This document shows positions 60,701 through 64,000 of a DNA stretch of 64,000 nucleotides, piece by piece. A program made the position numbers and the translations under genes. The notes under the pieces are model-generated. The model searched no databases and was not told the origin of the DNA. It worked only from the letters and a program-made list of their open reading frames with translations. Each line of letters begins with the position of its first letter. Position 1 is the first letter of the stretch. Source of the stretch: Heliocidaris tuberculata. Taxonomy: Eukaryota > Echinodermata > Echinoidea > Camarodonta > Echinometridae. The stretch spans positions 25,947,616 through 26,011,615 of the forward strand of contig CM046848.1 in NCBI GenBank assembly GCA_025618425.1. The letters are read 5' to 3'.

Positions 60701-63137
60701 ACGGCATATTGCGAGCTTTCTTGTCGGAATAAATGCCAAAAATCGGCTCCGAGTCGTAGTGACGTCAGAGCAGTCCTTCGAATGTCTACGATCATGACGA
60801 TTTGAAACTTGAAACTTGGCCTTTATTATAAGGCTGACAGCGCACCCAAACTCACTGTTTAGTATTCATATTTTTGTTCAGAATCTGAATCAGGTAGACT
60901 TTATTTATAAAAATGCCCATATTTAATGCCATTGCGATTTATTTCCAAAGTCGGAACGCAGTGGATCGTATAGTGCGAGGTGGGCTTAAGACGCTGAAAG
61001 CATTCAAGACATTTTTTCCTACCAGGTAACCTTCACAAGCTGTCCTGTATCAGTATAAGTTATCTCCATTAGCTTATTTCTAATAAAACACATTTCTGAA
61101 TGTAAAGTCATAATTTTTATTACTAGTCTAAATTATTATTATTATTACCACCCAAAATGACGAAACTATTTATTTATTTATTCATTCATTTATTCATTCC
61201 AACATATTCAATCAGGATGACAAGATCAGTTAAAAACTGTTTTACATCATGGTCCTGAGATTAAAAAACATGATTCTAAAAGAAAATTACAAAAAAAGAG
61301 ATATAAACAGTATAATGAAAATAACGATGAAAAGAATCAAAGTTATCATAAATAATGTGTAGAAAAATATCGCAATAAAAATTCCAAAAGATTCTTACAT
61401 AAAACTCAGAATGTAAAAGATGTGACATGAGATAATAAATTTAAAATAAATGGCGTCAATTGATTTAAGATCTCATCCAAGTGATGAGTTTTAATCTATT
61501 AATTTCATAATACTTTCTACTTATAATCTTCTGGCAAAGCTGTATCTGAAGTGCATTATATTCATCAAAGCAAATCTAAGAGATGAGTTTCAACATTGAT
61601 GTATATTCCCCCCCCCCCCCTTTTTTTTTAATTCCAAGAAAATTCATTTCGACAAGTGAAACAAACCTGAAAGTCACTGACGCTGCGTATGTCAAGAGTT
61701 TGGTAGAACCACTCGTCATCTTGATCACGTGACATGGTCCATAAAGGAGTAAGTGGTCCATTTATCTGTGACCGGGTGTAGACGTTGAGCGTTCCCATAC
61801 CGATTCCGCGCATGTGGTAGTAAAATCTTATCTATGCGTGGCAAAGAAAATTTTTAAAAGGTCGAAATTTTACAAGGTAGTTTTGCACTCGCATAGGTTA
61901 GAGCCGACATACACACTTCCCCCCTATAGGAGGTTCTAGAAAAAAAAATAACGAGGACGAATTTACAGGGGATATATAGCATGCGGGCAGTCAAAATACC
62001 CCCCCCCCCCCCCTTCTCCTAGATGGTCTAAGTAGAATCCTTTAAAAAAAACATAGAGGGTGTTTGGAAAACACAAAGATACATCAAGGGGTTGGTTTAT
62101 GAACATTCGCTACAAGATGATGGAGGGAATCACATTAATGTGCATTTCTTAGCTGGTAAAAAAACATTAACTTATTTTTGTCTAAAGAAGAAAGTCCTAT
62201 GCCTGTATATCGCCATCATTAAGGAGCCTCCATAAATAGATAAAACAAGAAGTTTATTGATAATTAAAATATTTGAAAACACTTTGTAAAAAAGGGGCGT
62301 TTTGTAATCTACATTTTCCTAGTTTAAGCGTTGAATAAGAGCGGTATTGAATAAGATATGGGGCTGTTTTGACATTTGGAAACAGTCGTTCTAATGAGTA
62401 CACACCACAAATGTGGAGTCGAAGACGTAGACTTACCGTACACACACCGGAAAGTGATCCCATGATTGTAAAACTGGCAAGCCTGGCTCTTTCTCCTAAC
62501 TTCTTGGGATTACTTGCTTCCGTGTAAATGTAATAACCTGAAAGCATTATGTATGACGAAGTCAGGTAGAGTTATCAAAATTCAAAATATCCCCATTTTA
62601 ATAAAAGTAAATTTTGAAATAAACCTTACAAAATGAGAAAATGGTGAGATAATTCATCCTTATCATAATTATCTTTATTAATCATCATCATCATCGTCGT
62701 CATTATCATAATCACGATCACCATCATCACCACATTATCTTCATCAGTGCATACAGCCGACGGGTTGGCACAATTTTATATTATGCTGTCAAATGAGCCT
62801 GTTATTTGACCTGGGATGCGCTCCTTCAAAAAACAACATGATCATCATCATTAGCATTAAGTTCCTATATTATCAATATCACCACAACTATCATTTTTAT
62901 CATCTTCATCAAGGTTAGAAGCTGTCATAGTATTGATACGTGCTTTACATTTTGTAATCCCCAAGACTTTTTTTTTAGACATACCTTCGTCAGTACCGAA
63001 CGTGTGATCCACTGTAGGTCCTGTTCCTTCACTGGGCGTGTCACCACGGTACCTGGTCCAGTCAAACTCGTCCGTGGTCAACTGTGTCCAGTCACATAGG
63101 TCAGTCTCAAAGTCACACATAGAATAGCCCAACTGAC
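48730..63137 (-). CDS. MAM and LDL-receptor class A domain membrane protein (3' part, 17 exons)
   Basis: The join runs from 63137 to the stop at 48730 and continues 5' outside the window. The visible 731 aa form three MAM domains (adhesion-type, four Cys each), each followed by an LDLa domain (six-Cys, calcium-binding type), then a stalk, one transmembrane helix and a short cytoplasmic tail with no recognised motif. A type I surface or endosomal protein is inferred. The closest layout I know is apical endosomal glycoprotein (MAMDC4/endotubin); orthology is unproven and large MAM/LDLa families exist in marine invertebrates. All exon phases join; domain borders are at phase 1, as usual for shuffled extracellular modules. 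MAM 1 and MAM 3 are much more alike than either is to MAM 2. No regulatory signal is visible. Confidence 0.9.
49360..49414 (-). CDS. MAM/LDLa gene exon: cytoplasmic tail part 1
   Basis: 55 nt. Encodes [19 protein letters not shown]. Acceptor TTTGCAG|AT. I chose the donor GGT|GTAAGT; an alternative GT two bases upstream would shift the last exon to a very short tail. Confidence 0.75.
49653..49764 (-). CDS. MAM/LDLa gene exon: transmembrane helix
   Basis: 112 nt, phase 1 to 0 plus 2. Encodes [25 protein letters not shown] and the stop-transfer IRKNQNK. The GAT CC|GTAAGT donor leaves two bases of the next codon. Confidence 0.9.
50391..50405 (-). CDS. MAM/LDLa gene: 15-nt stalk microexon
   Basis: Acceptor TTCTGCAG|AG, donor GATA|GTGAGT, phase 1 to 1. 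It adds VSND and two split codons between LDLa-3 and the membrane helix. Both sites are strong. Since it starts and ends in the same phase, skipping it would keep the frame. Confidence 0.65.
50524..50705. repeat. Degenerate ~25-bp tandem repeat
   Basis: Units resembling CAACTGAAACAAGTTGGCAAT recur about six times with substitutions, in the intron between LDLa-3 and the microexon. Confidence 0.65.
51022..51159 (-). CDS. MAM/LDLa gene exon: LDLa-3
   Basis: 138 nt, phase 1 to 1. A canonical LDLa: six Cys ending [16 protein letters not shown], with the full acidic calcium-binding set. Donor TGCC|GTACGT. Confidence 0.92.
51440..51580. mobile_element. hAT-like MITE with perfect 8-bp target duplication
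   Basis: CGCAACAG stands on both sides (51432-51439, 51581-51588), the usual hAT duplication length. The element starts CACCAGCGTACCCAAGG and ends CCTGGGTACGCCACTG, inverse apart from small changes. A G-run of about 14 follows the left end. 141 bp, non-coding, in the MAM/LDLa gene intron. Confidence 0.8.
51691..51806. repeat. CT-rich microsatellite
   Basis: CT/CTTT array after a C-run. Confidence 0.9.
51901..52024 (-). CDS. MAM/LDLa gene exon: MAM-3 end and linker
   Basis: 124 nt, phase 0 to 1. Encodes [26 protein letters not shown] and a Thr-rich linker. Donor AATA|GTGAGT. Confidence 0.92.
52960..53540. mobile_element. TTAA-flanked foldback element (581 bp)
   Basis: TTAA at 52956-52959 and 53541-53544. 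The arms are inverted over about 250 bp: AGGAGAATGAAACC, GAAGCAATTT, TTTCATCAAAATCGGTTACG and GGTTTAGCAGTACAACTCTCC each recur inverted on the right. The outer 13 bases equal those of the element at 23280, the inner parts do not. Confidence 0.75.
53545..53652. mobile_element. Short palindromic MITE abutting the TTAA foldback
   Basis: GGATCACTTCCTTTTGGAGTG is inverse to ACTTCGTTT-type sequence at the right end (CCGAAACGAAGTGATCC), with TGGAGTGGA-type blocks inside. It begins directly after the TTAA of the neighbouring element. Confidence 0.5.
53712..53876 (-). CDS. MAM/LDLa gene exon: MAM-3 part 3
   Basis: 165 nt, phase 0 to 0. Encodes [20 protein letters not shown] and [18 protein letters not shown]. 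Same length as its MAM-1 counterpart. Confidence 0.92.
53928..54185 (+). mobile_element. SINE-like repeat with tRNA-type A-box
   Basis: GGCTCAGTCGGTAAAGCG followed by CTGCCTG is a tRNA D-arm/A-box type head; the B-box is not preserved. A body of about 200 bp with CCCCGGTGTAGTGG follows. In the intron between MAM-3 parts 2 and 3. Confidence 0.45.
54329..54429 (-). CDS. MAM/LDLa gene exon: MAM-3 part 2
   Basis: 101 nt, phase 1 to 0. Encodes [22 protein letters not shown] and GQCV with the third Cys. Same length as its MAM-1 counterpart. Confidence 0.9.
55251..55397 (-). CDS. MAM/LDLa gene exon: MAM-3 start
   Basis: 147 nt, phase 1 to 1. Encodes [20 protein letters not shown] then [11 protein letters not shown], close to MAM-1. 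Donor TCAG|GTATGT. Confidence 0.92.
55717..55933 (-). CDS. MAM/LDLa gene exon: MAM-2 end fused with LDLa-2
   Basis: 217 nt, phase 0 to 1. MAM end [11 protein letters not shown] runs straight into an LDLa module, without the intron that separates these parts elsewhere in the gene. LDLa-2 has [16 protein letters not shown], one Cys more than the usual six. Confidence 0.88.
56504..56769 (-). CDS. MAM/LDLa gene exon: MAM-2 parts 2 and 3 fused
   Basis: 266 nt, phase 1 to 0. Encodes [28 protein letters not shown] and the end at STNFQ. It covers what two exons (101 + 165 nt) encode in MAM-1 and MAM-3. It has one extra Cys (PPCSTNF). Confidence 0.9.
57495..57638 (-). CDS. MAM/LDLa gene exon: MAM-2 start
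   Basis: 144 nt, phase 1 to 1. Encodes [14 protein letters not shown] and [13 protein letters not shown]. Acceptor TTCCAG|CC, donor AGCG|GTAAGT. Confidence 0.9.
58113..58220. repeat. ATT trinucleotide microsatellite
   Basis: ATT array just 3' of the LDLa-1 exon donor. Confidence 0.9.
58236..58352 (-). CDS. MAM/LDLa gene exon: LDLa-1
   Basis: 117 nt, phase 1 to 1. Six Cys; [17 protein letters not shown] replaces the usual [12 protein letters not shown]. The acidic DE pair is kept but the SDG turn is changed to PGQ. Confidence 0.88.
58520..59096. repeat. Intronic minisatellite, 81-bp unit, seven copies
   Basis: Unit starts GGCTGTTGAAAATGGACTGA at 58543, 58624, 58705, 58786, 58867, 58948 and 59029, always 81 bp apart. 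The copies are almost identical (one G-to-T change in copy 4), with small edge differences in the first and last. Because 81 is divisible by 3, two minus-strand frames stay open across it; they have no splice or start context and are not genes. Confidence 0.95.
59440..59634 (+). mobile_element. LINE 3' UTR copy, interrupted by a MITE
   Basis: Nearly identical to the 3' UTR at 20709-20910 in inverse orientation (GGCACCCTCGCCCCAAGC, GTGTGTCCTCCAACTATG, TTGGAAATAAATG). It stops at TTAA and resumes at 60042 with the family tail ATTGAATTGAATTGAAAC, so the element was split by the MITE at 59635. Confidence 0.8.
59635..60041. mobile_element. piggyBac-like MITE (407 bp) with TTAA duplication
   Basis: TTAA at 59631-59634 and 60042-60045. 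Ends CCCTTTCA and TGAAAGGG are perfect inverses. TTAA duplication and CCC-type ends are the marks of piggyBac insertions. No transposase. Relatives at 31829 and 32245. Confidence 0.8.
60042..60061 (+). mobile_element. Tail of the split LINE copy
   Basis: TTAAATTGAATTGAATTGAA, the same tail type as at 20709-20740; continuation of 59440-59634. Confidence 0.7.
60137..60260 (-). CDS. MAM/LDLa gene exon: MAM-1 end and linker
   Basis: 124 nt, phase 0 to 1. Encodes IIIEGTVG, the MAM signature [12 protein letters not shown] with its fourth Cys, then a Thr/Ser/Pro linker. Donor CCTT|GTGAGT. Confidence 0.9.
60340..60535. mobile_element. Palindromic MITE with TATAAAGACCAC blocks
   Basis: CCACCTGTATAGAAAGATCACC and CTGTCTATAAAGACCAC at left oppose GTGGTCTTTATAGACAGG at right; further direct CATAAAGACCACCTG blocks lie between. 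Similar repeats are common in marine invertebrate genomes; superfamily not assigned. Confidence 0.55.
60566..60985. mobile_element. MITE family B, copy 2 (420 bp, intact ends)
   Basis: GCCCACCGCACACTATACGA at the left is inverse to TCGTATAGTGCGAGGTGGGC at the right. The body matches 25697-26094. Located in the MAM-1 intron. Not coding although a frame stays partly open in both copies. Confidence 0.75.
61160..61300 (-). mobile_element. LINE 3' end, antisense
   Basis: On the minus strand CCATGATGTAAAACAG, TTTTTAACTGATCTTGTCAT and a tail of AAATGAATGAATAAATAAAT. This is a typical non-LTR element 3' terminus. AT-rich sequence up to about 61560 may be its upstream part. Confidence 0.45.
61667..61831 (-). 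CDS. MAM/LDLa gene exon: MAM-1 part 3
   Basis: 165 nt, phase 0 to 0. Encodes [18 protein letters not shown] and [10 protein letters not shown], the MAM core beta strands. Acceptor CATAG|AT, donor TCAG|GTTTGT. Confidence 0.9.
62437..62537 (-). CDS. MAM/LDLa gene exon: MAM-1 part 2
   Basis: 101 nt, phase 1 to 0. Encodes [11 protein letters not shown] and the third MAM Cys in GVCT. Donor ACG|GTAAGT. Confidence 0.9.
62985..63137 (-). CDS. MAM/LDLa gene, exon 1 seen: MAM-1 start
   Basis: 153 nt, phase 1 to 1. Acceptor TCGCAG|GT, donor GAAG|GTATGT. Encodes [13 protein letters not shown] and [12 protein letters not shown], the N-terminal two-Cys part of a MAM domain. The exon 5' of it is outside the window. 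Confidence 0.9.
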
Positions 63138-63783
63138 CTGCGACAAAATAAGATAAGCAAGCATTACTAAAAAATACTTGGTGACAAGGCTCCAGAATGA
63201 GGGAAGTTATGATTGTAACCTTCCAACATGGGCAGCGATCCCGGGAGACGGGGGCGGGGACGCGTTGCCCGGCAATTCTGAATTTTGTACAGCAACCAAT
63301 GGAAAGGCTAGTCATCCCCCCCCCCCCCCCACTTCCCCACGTACCCCGGCCGTGACAAGAAATTGCCGCACATGTCTACCAACATGACAAAGTTGGGGAT
63401 TTTTGTTGTTGTTGTTGCTGACAAACTGGGTAATAATGTGTCCAGAATTGATCATTATGCACCCAATACTGAACAATATATTACTCTCAAATCAAAGTTC
63501 AAATCAAAGTTTCTCTATTTTCCATATACGTCTGTTACAAAAAAATATTTACCAGTACATATCAAAATTAAGAACAAAAAATATATCAAAATACATATAA
63601 GAATTTAAAATTAAGATCAAGAACGTAACAATAATTATGTACACAGACATAGATATAGTAGATAATTCAAAAGACTTGGGTGTGATTTATAGAAATAAGG
63701 CATATGGTAGGATCCGAACATAGTAAAGGAAAAAAAAAATAATCCTCAGACTTGATCATGACATTTTTTGTTTGTAAATCATT

Positions 63784-63793
63784 CTCTCTTTTT

Positions 63794-63829
<36 letters not shown>

Positions 63830-63830
63830 A
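63784..63830. repeat. CT dinucleotide repeat
   Basis: CT array. Confidence 0.9.
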
Positions 63831-63859
63831 TTCGTATTTCCTTTATCTCTCTTTTTGTC

Positions 63860-64000
63860 ATTCTCTGTTTCAATTGCAAATTTTGTTTTTATTCTTGTAA
63901 CTCGTAATTTTTTGTAAATATTTGTTGTTGTTACTGTTATTGTTACTTTTCTTTATTGTTTTAAATATGTACAGACTTGCTGAAAAACAGCCTTGCGGCT
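63860..64000 (+). mobile_element. LINE 3' UTR running off the right edge
   Basis: T-rich text with GTTGTTGTTACTG, then ATGTACAGACTTGCTGAAAA and ACAGCCTTGCGGCT. The last part resembles LINE 3' UTR text common in marine invertebrates. Cut by the window end. Confidence 0.4.

Overview
The window is AT-rich animal genomic DNA with long introns, GT-AG splicing, dense microsatellites, long G/C homopolymers, short inverted-repeat transposons (MITEs), tRNA-like SINEs and LINE tails. The gene content (a Prrx-type homeobox gene and a MAM/LDL-receptor-A membrane protein) fits a marine invertebrate deuterostome, most plausibly an echinoderm such as a sea urchin. The organism is an inference from gene families and repeat style.

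Two genes are supported, both on the minus strand. (1) A complete paired-like homeobox gene of the Prrx (Prx1/Prx2) family has three coding exons (43695-43269, 24625-24417, 13059-12712). It encodes 327 aa: a His/Gln/Ala/Gly-rich N-terminus, the Prrx-type motif FSVSHLL, a Q50 homeodomain split at residues 46/47, and a C-terminal OAR motif. Its introns are 18.6 kb and 11.4 kb. (2) The 3' part of a type I membrane protein gene has 17 exons (63137 down to 48730) and runs off the right edge at its 5' end. The visible part encodes 731 aa: MAM - LDLa - MAM - LDLa - MAM - LDLa - transmembrane helix - short cytoplasmic tail. All splice phases join. The closest family I can name is the MAM/LDLa proteins related to apical endosomal glycoprotein (MAMDC4/endotubin).

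Layout: 1-12.7 kb holds no gene, only a LINE reverse-transcriptase remnant, MITEs, microsatellites, one SINE and a GC-rich hairpin-dense segment at 8281-8409. 12.7-43.7 kb is the Prrx gene, whose introns carry LINE, SINE, foldback and TTAA-flanked elements plus a few TAAT/E-box/T-box-like islands that could be enhancers. 43.7-48.7 kb is the probable Prrx leader/promoter and the intergenic spacer. 48.7-64 kb is the MAM/LDLa gene, with an intronic 81-bp minisatellite, a piggyBac-like MITE nested in a LINE tail, a hAT-like MITE with an 8-bp target duplication, and foldback elements.

The two genes show no sign of working together; they are simply neighbours. The less expected content is in the non-coding part. 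One family of hairpin elements shares GGGCCCGTT-type ends and an internal CCAAT-box motif while its stems differ. Several families use TTAA targets, and two of these elements abut on a single shared TTAA. The receptor gene also shows module duplication with exon fusion.
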